The notes under the pieces: model-generated
What the model was told of the DNA's origin: nothing
What the model saw: the letters and a program-made list of their open reading frames with translations, nothing else
Databases searched by the model: none
Assembly (NCBI GenBank): GCA_024180945.1
Contig: JAKSGN010000013.1
Coordinates: 248,001 to 312,000 of the forward strand
DNA length: 64,000 nucleotides
Reading direction: 5' to 3'
Source: Macrophomina tecta
Lineage: Eukaryota > Ascomycota > Dothideomycetes > Botryosphaeriales > Botryosphaeriaceae
Shown: positions 23,100 to 34,020 of the stretch, one piece after another
Layout: every line of letters starts with the position of its first letter
Numbering within the stretch: the first letter of the stretch is position 1
Made by a program: the position numbers and the translations under genes

Positions 23100-26000
23100 T
23101 CCCTATAGCCAACTATAACCGACCTTTTTTAGGTTATCTAAGATATGTAGGGCCAAATCGGTAAACTTCGCGAATAGCTTTAGGAGCGGTCTAACGAGAA
23201 CACCTAGCTCTACTAGTAAATAGGCGAACTTCGCAACTAAGCCACTCTAATAGCCCCTACTCCAGCGCTAGTATATATTCTGGTATCTACAGCAACTTAA
23301 CCCTCTAACTAAAGTACGAAAACGGCTAAATTAGACCTATTCTATAGTAACTAAAAGAAGCTTTAAACCTTTCTCTTATAACTCGACCTATACTTCTTCT
23401 TTAACTCTAGAGACTTTTCTATAGACGATAAAAAGATAATATTCGCTACTACCTACCTCCGCGATACTGTGGTATAGTAGTTCGAGCCCTACCTTAGAGA
23501 CCGAATGGAGAAAGAACTAGAGGCACGTAAGGAGAATACTAAGAAGGTCTTTAGTAGCTATAAATACTTCGTGACTTAGATTAAGTAGAGCTTCGGAGAC
23601 CTCGACGAAGTTAATAAGGCCCGACGAGCCATTATAAATATCTACTAGAAGATCTTAGTAGTAGACTATACTATAGAGTTCTAAAAGGCCGCCGCGTACC
23701 TAGATAATTAGTCCGACCGCGCTCTTATGGACTACTACTACCGAGGACTTAAAGAGAGGGTTAAAGATTAACTTATAATATAAGATGACCCTAAGACCCT
23801 AGACGAGCTTATTAAGCTAGCTATTAAATATGATAACCGCCTCTTCGAGCGCTAATTAGAGAAGTATAAAGAAAACTACGAAGCTAATACCTTACGTCCT
23901 ATACGGCCACGCTATACGTAAGAAGGAGGCGATGCTATAGAATTAGACGCCGCTTAACGAAGCGATAAGGGCAACTAACACGAACGCCGACCCTAGCGCC
24001 TATAGACGGAGTAAGAAGTAGAACGCTTTAATAAAGAACTCTACGCCTACTACGGGGATAAATAGAACCCCCGGCACCGCTGCCTATAACGAAATAAAAC
24101 TAGCAAGACTATCGCCGTCGTTACTTAGAAAGAAAAGGAACCTCACTCCGCGTCTACTCTAAGTAAAGAAGTTAACTATATGACTATAAGTTAGACCGCC
24201 TACTACGATAATAACTGCGCAACCCACTAAAGCGATAAATAAGCCACCGGGTGGTACCCCTCCGAGCCATAATAGCTGAACCTAGCCACGCGCAACGAGG
24301 AAGTACTAGAAATCGATAACCTAATCGATGACTTCCCCTATAACGACGAGCTAGTCGACAGCGACATAGATAAACTCTACGATAGTATACCCGAACCTAG
24401 TAAAATAGAGAATATAGAGCAATAGTAGAATTAAGCTATGCTCGACCAAATTACGGAGCACCTAAATAGGTACGGAGACACGAGGCGCGTCGAAGCTAGC
24501 CTCGTCCCTATAATTAATTAAATCCCTAGATTAAGAATAGACCTACCACCTTAGTAATACTAGGTAAAGAACGGGAAGCTTAGCTCTCGATTCTACGAAG
24601 ACGGTATATAGCACTCCTAGAAGAAATCACCCCTCACCTCGGCTAACGAAGTAGCAACCTGGCTCGAAAGTAAGGCCCGGGAAGTATAGTAATGACGAGA
24701 CTGCGCGTACTTACGGAATATAGCGCTAACCCTCGGCATGCACGGAATAGTAACAAGGGTGCGGGATACCCTACGATAAGTCCTAAGGGAAAAATACGCC
24801 ATGCCTATCTTCGAATACTAGGTCTACAACGACCAGATCTACTAGCGGCGCCGTATTAGGCGCAGATACTAGATATAGTAGAAGAAATTACCGATTCTAG
24901 CTAAGAACTAGGACTTCTACTTCTACGAGGAAATAGTAAGCTAATACTTATTAAAAAACTAAACGGCCTCCCTAGTTAGGGACCCTAGGAGTGGCCGGTA
25001 GATAGGTCCCTTAACTAGGTTTTACGTATACTAAACGGTATACGCACCTTAGAAAAAGTTCTTAGAATACTAGTAACTATCGGCGGACGAACCGCAATAG
25101 CTATGCTTAATAGCGGAGTAGAAGGTAATTTTATTAGCTATATCTTCGCTATCTAAAATAATATTCGACTTACGAGGAAAGACCACCTCTACTCGTTAAA
25201 AATAGTAGACGGGTTAGCCGCCTTATATGATAAAGAATAGATTCGAGTCGAAATAAAACCCGTAAAGCTTACTATCAGGAAATATATAGAGAAGATTACG
25301 CTCGACGTAATCTCTATACTAGGACACGCTATTATCCTAGGAATCCTATAGTTTAAAACTTACGAACCGTATATTTGATAAAAGAAAAGAATAGTTACCT
25401 TTCTAAACGAGGAATACGCTAGACACCTAGTAACCACTAGAAGAATACTAACGGTTAAGAAAGACCCCCTAGATATCTAGGAAATCTTAATAAACGCATT
25501 AAACTGTATAAGAAACCGAGGAGAAAAGGCGTATATAATCTTCGTTAAAATAAGCCTAGAATATGAGTAGAAAATCCTAGCTCGCATAATAAGGGGCCTC
25601 CGCTAGGAGAATAACGACGTTCTAAAACTAGTCGGAGGAGACTGCCCCTAGAAAATTCATAGAATATATAACCTATCCGCTTACGGATAGATGGGTATCG
25701 TTAAATAAGGTATTTTAGTAGTCGAGGGTAACGTAGACCTTAGCGAAATTATAAGGCCTACTATAGATAAATTAGTACTAATACTAGAACTAGAAACCGT
25801 TCTATAAGAATTCTAGGACCTCTAACGACTATTCTAGAAAAGAGGTAAAGGATAATTACTAGAATATAAACTATAGAACCACGAGATACCCCTAATGCCC
25901 GGAACGCAACCCGCGTTTAAGCCTATATACTCGCTTTTAGAGAAAGAGGCAGAGGCCTTAAGGAAGTATATTAAAAAGAACCTAGAACGAGGATATATAC

Positions 26001-28830
26001 GCCCATTATTATTACCGGCTGGTTATTCTATTCTATTTATTCTAAAGAAAAATAGTAAACTACGCCTCTATATTAACTATAGACAACTAAACGACATTAC
26101 TATTAAAAACCGGTACCTCCTACCTCGCATCGACGAGTTATAAGATAAACTCCGTAACGCTAAGTACTTTACTAAGCTAGACCTTAGAGAAGGCTACTAC
26201 CTAGTCCGTATTAAAGAAGGTAAAGAGTAAAAAATGGTGTTCCGAATAAGATTTAGATACTACGAGTATACAGTAATATCCTTCAGGCTTACTAACGCAC
26301 TAGCTACCTTCTAGAGCTTAGTTAATAATATACTACGTCTGTATTTAGATATATTCGCTTTGGCTTACCTAGATAATATCCTAATATACTCGAAGACGCT
26401 CGAAGAACATACCGAGTATATAAGAAAAGTTCTATAGGTACTAGATAAACGAAACCTCTAAGTAGCCTCAGAAAAAAGCGAATAGTACACGCAGAAGATA
26501 GAATACCTCGGGTTTATTATTACTCCTAGATATATTAGTATAGACGATAAAAAACTAGATGCTATAAGAGACTGGCCTACGCTAAAGACCGTTAAAGAAG
26601 TATAATCTTTTCTAGAATTTACTAATTTTTACCGGAAGTTTATTCTAAACTACGCGAAGGTGTCTACACCTCTTATAGATCTAATAAAGAAGGAACACGG
26701 GTTCGTATAGAAAGAAAGGTAATAAATAGCCTTCGACTTACTAAAGCGTATGTTTACGGAAGCCCCGGTTTTAGGTATCTATAACCCTAACCTATTTATT
26801 ATAGTTAAAACCGACGCCTCCGACTACGCTATTAGAGCAGTCCTTAGCTAGCTAGACGAGTAAAGTAGACTATACCCCATCACCTTCTATTCGAGAAAAA
26901 TAATAGGCCCCGAGAAGAACTACGATGTCTACGATAAAGAGCTCCTAGCTATTATTACGGCCTTTAAAGAATAGAGACACTACCTCAAAGGGGCTAAATA
27001 CTAAATTATAGTATACTATAACTATAAGAACCTATCGCACTTTACTACTACTAAGAAACTAAACCGACGATAGGTAAGATAGGTAGAAGAACTAGTGTTA
27101 TATAATATAAAGATTATTTATAGAAAGGAATCCGAGAACGCTCGCGCAGACGCGCTAAGCAGACGAGCTAACTATATCAAGAAAAAGCTAGGTCTATAAC
27201 CTACGATACTTAATACGTAGGAAGACAGGTCTTTTATACCCGCTAGCCGTAGCCGCTAGATTACTGCTATTTATAGTATCGAATAAATATAGCTTAAGAA
27301 AGAACTAGACGACTCGCTTACCCTAGTTAGACTACTCGCCCTAGCGATACGCCTCGAAGGTAACGAATGGGAGCGTAAAATCCGAGAGGCCTACGTAGAT
27401 AACGTAACGGCTTAAGAAATCAAAGAACTTAAAGACGACCCCCGAGTAACTAAAAATATAGATAGTATAATTCTATTTTTAGAATTAGTCTACGTCCCGG
27501 GTAAACTACGGGAAGAACTTATAAAAGACATATACGAAGCCCTAGCACACGATTATTAAGAAATAGACAAAATAATAAAGCGAATTACGAGAAGCTACTA
27601 CTTTCTAAGGCTTAAAAGAACCGTACAAAGGGTAGTCTTATAATACGACCTCTATATTAGAAGTAAGGCCGCGAGATACGTATCCTACGAATCGCTTTAG
27701 CTACTACCGGTATTAAAGCGCCCTTAGTAATCCATCTCACTAGACTTTATTACGAACCTACCTAAGTTAAAAGAACCGCTTACTAAGGTTAAGTATAACT
27801 TAATCCTAGTCATCGTTAATAGAATAATAAAGTACGTATACTACCTGCTATACCTTAAATCGGTAAATGCGGAAGAACTCGCCTACATGTTCCTAAGAAT
27901 AATTTTTAGTAACTACGGGTTACTAGAAGAGCTCGTATTAGATAAAAATCGACTATTTATATCCCGATTCTAGCAAAGCCTTACTCGATAGCTTAGAGCT
28001 AAGTATAAGCTCTTAACCACGGCACACCCTTAAATAAATGAATAAATAGAACGGACGAATTAGACGCTAGAATAATACCTACGCTACTACCTTAACTACG
28101 TATAAGATAACTAGGTTAAGCTACTACCGCTCGCATAATTCGCGTATAATAGCTTAAAGGCGTCCGCTATATAAAAATCCCCGTTCTACGCTAACTACGG
28201 GTACGAGCTAATAGCCTATAGATATCTAATACTAAGCGAGTTACTAGCCTAAAAAGAAATCCTTAAAGTAGACTAGCTAAAGGTACTCCACGCATAACTA
28301 TATCTAGACCTCGAATTCGTAGCCCTATAAATAGGTAAATACTATAATAGACGGTACTAGAAGGTATCGAAGCTTAAAAGGGGGGATAAAGTTTACCTTC
28401 TTAGTAAAAATTTTAAATAAAAAAAGAACGACTGACTAAGTAAAAAATTAGACTTTAAAAAAGTCAGTCCCTTCGAAATCGAAGAATAAATCGAAAAGGT
28501 TAATTTCCGCCTTAAATTACTAGATACTATATGAATATACCTAGTATTTTACGTTACCCTACTCGAACCAGCACCTTAAGACGCTACGCCATTACGCTAG
28601 ACGGAAGAAATTATACCGGAAAACCTAAATGCCGACGAAAATAAAGACTAGAATGTAGAATAAGTCCTAGATAGTAGCTATATTAACGGTTAGTTCTAAT
28701 ACCTCCTTAAATAGAAAGGAGACTAGGATAATACCTAGGAACCACCGGAACTATACGACTATTAAGAACTTATTAATGAGTTCTATCGCCGAAACCTAGA
28801 TCGACTAACGCTGCCGACTCATCATATACG
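23100..28830 (+). pseudogene. Element C gag-pol remains
   Basis: Domain order: gag (23100-24000); a knuckle at about 24035-24090 with Cys positions changed to Tyr; protease region about 25050-25350; RT 25880-26420; RNase H near 26800-26960 (DASDYAIRAVL); integrase core about 27720-28160; chromodomain near 28650-28830 (VLDSSYING). The only long intact piece is 25895-26143, 82 codons of RT (LRLYINYRQLNDITIKNRYLLPRIDEL region). The DD of the RT active site reads DN. Nonfunctional. Confidence 0.82.
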
Positions 28831-28939
28831 AAGGACCCGAAATTAAACTTAGGGAACGGAGATAACCGCGCCTAATTAACTAAACCGGAACCCTCGGGGA
28901 GTATAGAACCCGAACTAACGCTAGGAGACCTAATAGACT

Positions 28940-29550
28940 AGGACGCCTCTATAACGTTATTAGCTAAGGTATCGCTACGTAAACGCTTTAGCGATCGTTC
29001 CTCCTTGGTATTCTTAGGGTTAACCGGACCCCTAGCCTCGCGGGTAGCCTCTAGGCGATCTAATTCCTTAAGATTTTTAATAGACTATGCCTTCTTGTTT
29101 AATATTAAGTTACTACGACGTTATAATAGAACCTTTTGCTTGCGGAAACACTCTAAGCGAGATGAGGTAGTACATAGCTCGGACGTTAGCTTAGAGATAG
29201 TATTTAAAGCCTCTACCTTATTAGTAGTAACCCTCGTAATAGCGCACTTAAGACGAACAACTAAGAAAAAAGAATTAGAACTAGTTAGAAAAAGACGGGG
29301 GAAACTTATAATTATCTTTCTCCGCGCTACTAGTATCGTAGTAGGTGTTACTACGACGGGCACACTCCCTATAGCGTAAATACCCCGGAGTAATACGATA
29401 TACTACGGGCTCACCCTTCTCCTCTAACAAAAGACACCGAGCGTAAGAAATCGATATATTAAGGTCTAGAAGCATATATAAAGAATTAATCTTCGTACTA
29501 AGAAACTTACGCTTAACCTACTACTTATCGCGCTTATGTTTAGGAGGCAT
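28940..29550 (-). pseudogene. Antisense Cys-rich/coiled-coil frame between pol and 3' LTR of element C
   Basis: On the strand opposite to pol, an ATG at 29550 opens MPPKHKRDK. The frame then reads through RIP-type stops: residues such as ITPGYLRYRECARRSN around 29380, a frameshift, then a helical charged segment NTISKLTSELCTTSSRLE at about 29180 and NLKELDRLEATREARG at about 29040. It looks like a small protein with a Cys-containing N-terminus and a coiled coil. A comparable frame, in the same position and orientation, is in element D (62210-62760). I do not know its function. I recall similar hypothetical proteins in fungal genomes, which could be this frame annotated as a host gene. Confidence 0.55.
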
Positions 29551-29654
29551 TGTGGGAAAGACTTATAAGGAAAAGAAATAAAATGATAAGAGAAGCCTAA
29601 GATATAGACGAACGAATAAATCTTCGGGCCGAAGATCCTTAAGAGGGGGGATAG

Positions 29655-30442
29655 TATTACGAACCCTAAGGTATAAGGGCTTTATAACCCCACGGGCGGA
29701 AAGCCCGCATGGGAAAAGGCACCGCAGGGGCTAGAAACCTATAAGAACGGTAGAGCCGCACTACTAGTACGCCCGTACGGGAAAACTAGCCCTAAGAAAA
29801 GACGGCGCGTACGGGCCTAGGCAAGATAGTAATAGAAGCCCGCACGGGAACGACGCCTACGCGGTATAGTAAGACTATGGGAATACCGACTAGGTTAAAC
29901 TCCCGCAGGGGAAGAATACCTATAAGGGAGAGATTACGAATCCCAGAAGCTAACTTTAGACTAAAGAAATAAATGGGATAAAGTCGGACAACTAGTACGG
30001 TCTAAGAAATAATAGTCTAGCGGTAGAATACTCCCTTAACTGATACAAAAGTCGGATTCTAGGAAATAGGTATTAGCGCCTAAGTTACGTGCGGTCTACC
30101 CGACCCACTTATAGATTAGAAGCCTTAGCAAAGATTTAACCCTTAGAATAATCTAATACTACGACTAATCTAACAGTCGTCTTAATCTATAGATTATTAT
30201 AGCTTTTCTATAGTATATAGATATACTCCTTAGATAGTACTTTAACCTTTATGGTTAACTTAAGATTCTAATATAGACTTATTAGAGGTAATAAGCCTAA
30301 CGCGTACCGCGCACCGACTTATTACGTAATTACTATCTATTATTTTAATTCTTTACCCTTCTCTTATTCTTTAAGGTAAACTCTACTACTACCTAATCCT
30401 GCTAGGTGACTCTAAAGCCTAGTAGAAGAGGCCGCCGTTACA
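29655..30442 (+). repeat. 3' LTR of element C
   Basis: 788 bp, the same length as the 5' LTR, preceded by AAGAGGGGGGATAG and followed by the CTCTA duplication. Confidence 0.9.
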
Positions 30443-30447
30443 CTCTA

Positions 30448-31160
30448 CTAAGCTAGATTTAAGATAATTACTAGCTACTACCTATTTAAGTAGACGGCTA
30501 AGATAAATAGATAGTAGAAGTAATTCTAGATAAATAAATAGCTAAAAAACTAGGGTAACGGCGGCACTAGCTATAGTATTAAGTTAAATAGAAAGGCTAC
30601 GTAAAGCCTTTATAGAAATCTATAACCGCTCTTAAGAATATAATAGTACTAGATATCTATATAGAAAAAAAAAAAAGAAAAAATAAGCGGTTTAGCTTAG
30701 CTAAAGCTACGCTTAATCTAGGTAATATTAATTCTTTTTATTAACTTATAGAGAATAGTAACCCGTTAAAGTTAGCCCTATAAGATAGCTACCTGTTAGA
30801 GTAGCCTAGTACTAGGTTACCTAGTTAAGTATTATAGATTACTAGACGGAATCCGCTAGCGCTAAATAACTCTCTTTCTATTAATTAATAGGCCCTTAAT
30901 TCGATAACTAGCTAACTTAACCTTATAGTTTCTAGTTAACTCTAAGATATTACTACCTTAACGCAGTTATACGTAATATACGTATTACCGGTTAGCTAAG
31001 TTTTTAACTACGCTATATAGCCGTTATTAAATATTAGAGTCGCTATTTTACCTTATATACCCCCTTAAATAATAAAAAAGCGACTACCCCGACTAAGAAT
31101 TAAACTTAGAATAAGCTAAAAAGAAAAAAAAAAGAAAAAAAAAAAAGAAAAAAAAAGAAT
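30448..31160 (+). pseudogene. Element B pol tail and purine tract
   Basis: Coding sense of element B continues here after element C with a chromodomain-like or linker region, heavily interrupted by stops. It ends in a run of A with scattered G (31110-31160), a degenerate polypurine tract for the 3' LTR. Confidence 0.55.
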
Positions 31161-31162
31161 AA

Positions 31163-31402
31163 TATTATAGTCTAGAAGCCTAGTAATAAAGAAAGCCTTA
31201 GAGAAACCTTAGCTATAATTAATAAATAGACTTATACCTACGTAGATATAAGTATTATATAACTTTACCTAATTTATATATTTAAGTAGACTTTATTCTC
31301 TTTTCTTTTTTCTTCTTTCTTCTTTTTTTTTTCTTAAGTTTTAGCTTCTTATACGTAGCGTAATAAACCTTTTAGTAATTATTCTAAGGTTAAGTCTTAA
31401 TA
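31163..31402 (+). repeat. 3' LTR of element B
   Basis: 240 bp, direct repeat of 17068-17305 with small length changes in the T/C tract. Followed by ctagg. Confidence 0.85.
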
Positions 31403-31407
31403 CTAGG

Positions 31408-31690
31408 GTTCTAACCACTACTAGTTAAAGAAATTAACGATAGTAGATACTAAAAAGTTAAAGCTATAGTAGCCTATAAAAAAGAACTACTAAGATAATA
31501 TCTACTTAAATAGCTTAGCTAGCTCTATAAATATAATAAGTAGAAGTAGAAAGAGAAGTTAAATAATTATAAAGAGCTTCTATAGAATTATCTTAAAGAA
31601 AACTCTATTTCCTAGAACGCCTAGCTAAAACGCAAGTAAAATATAGGCGGAACATAGACTATAAATAAGCTACGGCGAGGGCGCCCCCTA
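31408..31690 (+). pseudogene. Element A chromodomain-like tail
   Basis: Immediately after the element B duplication, element A sense resumes with EINDSRY, then KELL and NYKELL segments spaced as in the chromodomain tail of chromoviruses. Stops are frequent. Confidence 0.5.
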
Positions 31691-33110
31691 GAATTAAAGA
31701 ATAAAAAGAAATATTAGAAAAAATACTTAATTTATAAAGAAGGGCTCTAAAAGAGTATCTACTTTATATTTAAGCTATACTAAAACTACCTTTTATTTAT
31801 ATTAGATATTCTTATAAAGTACTTATTCTTAAACTCCTCGTCTACTACTTTATTAGTTAGCTTTATTAAGCTAATCCTATCTAGTCTAGTCTAATAACGC
31901 TACTAATTCTCTGAGCGTGATATATTACGTATATACTACTAGTTACTATAGCTACTAGTAGTCGTAATCTTCTTCGCCTTTTACTTTTTATATACCGATA
32001 CCACCTCTTCTAACGTACCGATGTACTTATATAGCGTAAGTACGTTCTTCTCTATAAACTTTAGTATCTTCTTATTAGGAGCGCCATCGAAGCTATCGTA
32101 ATAAAATAATAGTAAATTAGTAGTATGGCGGAATTAAGAAGAAATCTAAAAATAAATTTTATTATTAGTAATAAGTATAAGTAGTATAAAAGTATATAAA
32201 AAATATAAGAAAAGTAGGGAAAAAGTATACTTACTAAAGTATATTTATAACTACTCTTTATATACTAATTATACTTAGTATAGGGTAGATTCTTAAAGTA
32301 GATCTAGCGAAGCCCCCTAAGAAGCTCTATAGATATAAAATTAACCTATACTTTACCCTCACAGTAGCGCATTGTGCCCTAGTAGCGCACGTAATGTATA
32401 TAGTATACTACTACTAAACTAGGCTACAGCTAAAGATAAGAAAGAAGCTTTACTATATTACCCGTAATAGGCGTCTACGGAAGCTTATCGTAGAAGTAAT
32501 CTAAGTAAACGAAGCTAAAAGGGGTCTATATAGTAATAGTTATTTAGAAAAAAGAAGTAATAAAAAGGATTAATATTAGTTAAAGACGTTTTAGTTAAAG
32601 AAGAGAAGCTAGATCTAAACTATAAAAATCTAGAAAGGTATAAGGGGTTATTATATCTATTAAAGCTATCAAAAAAACGACCTCGTGCCCTATAAGTATT
32701 ATTAGCACGTGTAAGTTACTAATTAGTATATTCGCTAGTATTATCATATAAGACCAACTCCTATTATTCTTAATAGCAATAATATCTAATAATAAAAAAA
32801 AAACCGCGCTAATGTACTATTATCTACATTTTTCGTATATATAGTATGCCGCTAGCATTACTAATAACCGCTTAGTAATATATTTTCTTATTTTTCTATT
32901 AATTTATTATTTTTTATTTATTATTCGTAGTAATAGCTACGTAATAAGGCTAATTCGCCTTACTATGCAACGCCTATAGCTAATATATAATACTACGTTC
33001 TATATAGTAATTAGGTGTACTCTTTTTCCTTACTAAAGATTTTTTAACGAGGTACTAATATAATATCTTCTAATAGAAATTGGGGCGATTCCTACTAGAG
33101 GGGGGGGTAG
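31691..33110. other. Element A 3' region, noncoding on + strand
   Basis: AT-rich, RIP-mutated DNA of element A between pol and the 3' LTR. On the minus strand a stop-free run of about 40 codons (32121-31999 or so; YDSFDGAPNKK...) suggests the remains of an antisense frame like that in element C, but the match is weak. The purine tract GAGGGGGGGG ends at 33107. Confidence 0.45.
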
Positions 33111-33303
33111 TATTAGAATAATAGGCCCTAGTATACCCTTAGAGTGCTTATACCATGCGTTCTACGTGCTTATCACGTGCTACGCACGGGCCCCTAGTAT
33201 ATAACGCTACTAAGGGGTGAATCCTATACTACTAAGGATTCGTACCTAAGAATATACGACTCTTCTAAAAGCTCCCTACTTATAACTAGCCTATTTACTT
33301 ATA
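33111..33303 (+). repeat. 3' LTR of element A
   Basis: 193 bp, identical in length to 11154-11346. Followed by the AGTAG duplication at 33304-33308. Confidence 0.88.
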
Positions 33304-33332
33304 AGTAGCTATACTATATACGACTAGCTTTC

Positions 33333-33523
33333 TATTAGGGTAATAGGCCCTAGTATACCCTTAGAATACTTATACTATGTATTTTATATGCTTATTATAT
33401 GCTACGTATAGGCCTCTAGTATATAGCGCTACTAAGGGGCAAATTCTATACTACTAAAGATTCATATCTAAGAATATAACTCTTCTAAAGACTCCCTACT
33501 TATAACTAACTTATTTACTTATA
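33333..33523 (+). repeat. Degraded extra LTR of the element A family
   Basis: About 191 bp aligned end to end with the element A LTR but more strongly C-to-T/G-to-A mutated. No matching 5-bp flanks were seen. It is probably an older solo LTR already present in the hAT-like element. Confidence 0.7.
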
Positions 33524-33760
33524 ATAACTTAATACTATACTAAGTATCGCGACTTCTAAGGCGTCGTATATAAGGGGATAGGCGTTATTTCAGACGCACT
33601 AAGCCTAATCTAGTAACCGAAACTTAATACTATACTAAGTATTACGACTTAAGCGCTTGCTAGTTACGTTTGGTAACCCGGTTTTAGTAGCCCGCTAGCC
33701 AGTTTAGTTCAATTCAAGCCCTTAGATTGCTAATCTGATATAAAAGGCCGCTTGAACTGC

Positions 33761-33792
33761 TTGAACTACTTACTGGAAGCCCTGATTCTATT
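33761..33792 (-). repeat. Right terminal inverted repeat and target duplication of hAT-like element
   Basis: 33761-33784 is the inverse of 10799-10822 with one mismatch. 33785-33792 is ATTCTATT, matching the left ATTCCATT at 7 of 8 positions. Confidence 0.8.
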
Positions 33793-34020
33793 TACCCTAA
33801 GGAATTGACAATCCCGTGCAGGCTTGAACAGATGCCTCTGGGACAAGTTGTTTGAGAGAGAACACATGAGAAGATATGGCCCCTCTCCCCATCAATGGCT
33901 AAGGCATACAGATATTGACTTGAATAATCTAGGAGGCCACTTTGCCGCGTTTGAGCTGCCGGACGTATTTGGCAGGATATCATTGGGTTTACGCAAGTGG
34001 TCCGGGATCGTGTTGCTTGA
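33785..34020 (+). pseudogene. Epoxide hydrolase relic, 3' part
   Basis: Directly after the duplication the reading YPKELTIP appears, which is the family's FPKEL block. GGHFAAFELPD (33932 on) follows; it contains the catalytic His region of the C-terminus. If one 8-bp duplication and the insertion are ignored, the left GDSI and right YPKELTIP read in one frame. Stops and shifts lie between the two blocks, for example at 33853. The normal end of the family is reached near 34000, so little is missing. Confidence 0.82.

Larger units (their letters stand above)
22183..30442 (+). mobile_element. Ty3/gypsy retrotransposon C (chromovirus type), RIP-mutated
   Basis: 8260 bp, with 788-bp LTRs of identical length and an exact CTCTA duplication (22178-22182 and 30443-30447). 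It carries gag with a zinc-knuckle relic, RT, RNase H, integrase and a C-terminal chromodomain on the plus strand, then a separate reading frame on the minus strand before the 3' LTR. A GAGGGGGGATAG purine tract precedes the 3' LTR. It is the innermost and so the youngest of the A-B-C series. The same LTR family appears unmutated at 63418 (F). Confidence 0.9.
17068..31402 (+). mobile_element. Ty3/gypsy retrotransposon B, RIP-mutated, interrupted by C
   Basis: Its LTRs are 17068-17305 and 31163-31402. Left and right flanks are ctaga (17063-17067) and ctagg (31403-31407), a target duplication with one G/A change. The 3' LTR is preceded by a long A/G tract (31115-31160). It inserted in element A between the integrase and the chromodomain-like tail; A's coding sense resumes at 31408. 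It is interrupted by element C at 22182. Without C it is about 6.1 kb. Confidence 0.85.
11154..33303 (+). mobile_element. Ty3/gypsy retrotransposon A (chromodomain type), RIP-mutated, interrupted
   Basis: The 193-bp LTRs at both ends are equal in length, and the 5-bp duplication AGTAG (11149-11153 and 33304-33308) is exact. Internal order on the plus strand is gag-like, protease/RT (about 13600-14000), RNase H, integrase (15180-16700) and a chromodomain-like tail after 31408. A purine tract (GAGGGGGGGG) sits directly before the 3' LTR. The copy is dead: stops are frequent throughout. It is interrupted by the TRIM in the integrase N-terminal region and by element B just after the integrase. 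Without these insertions it would be about 7.2 kb. Confidence 0.88.
10799..33784. mobile_element. hAT-like DNA element carrying nested retrotransposons (23 kb)
   Basis: The ends are 24-bp terminal inverted repeats (10799-10822 and 33761-33784, one mismatch) starting CAGGGCTTCCAGTAAG, and the flanks are an 8-bp duplication. CAGGG ends plus 8 bp is the hAT pattern. The element's own DNA is only 10799-11148 and 33309-33784, part of which is an older LTR relic. No transposase is visible, so it is a non-autonomous, MITE-sized element. Everything between is gypsy element A and what landed in A. The insertion splits the epoxide hydrolase gene. Confidence 0.8.

Noticed and set aside
29005..29379. 124-codon plus frame after element C pol
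   Set aside because: Its complement carries the coiled-coil frame. The plus reading has no similarity to anything recognised.
10799..33784. A giant cargo-carrying transposon (Starship type)
   Set aside because: No tyrosine recombinase captain and no cargo genes. The whole length is explained by nested retrotransposons in a hAT-like element.
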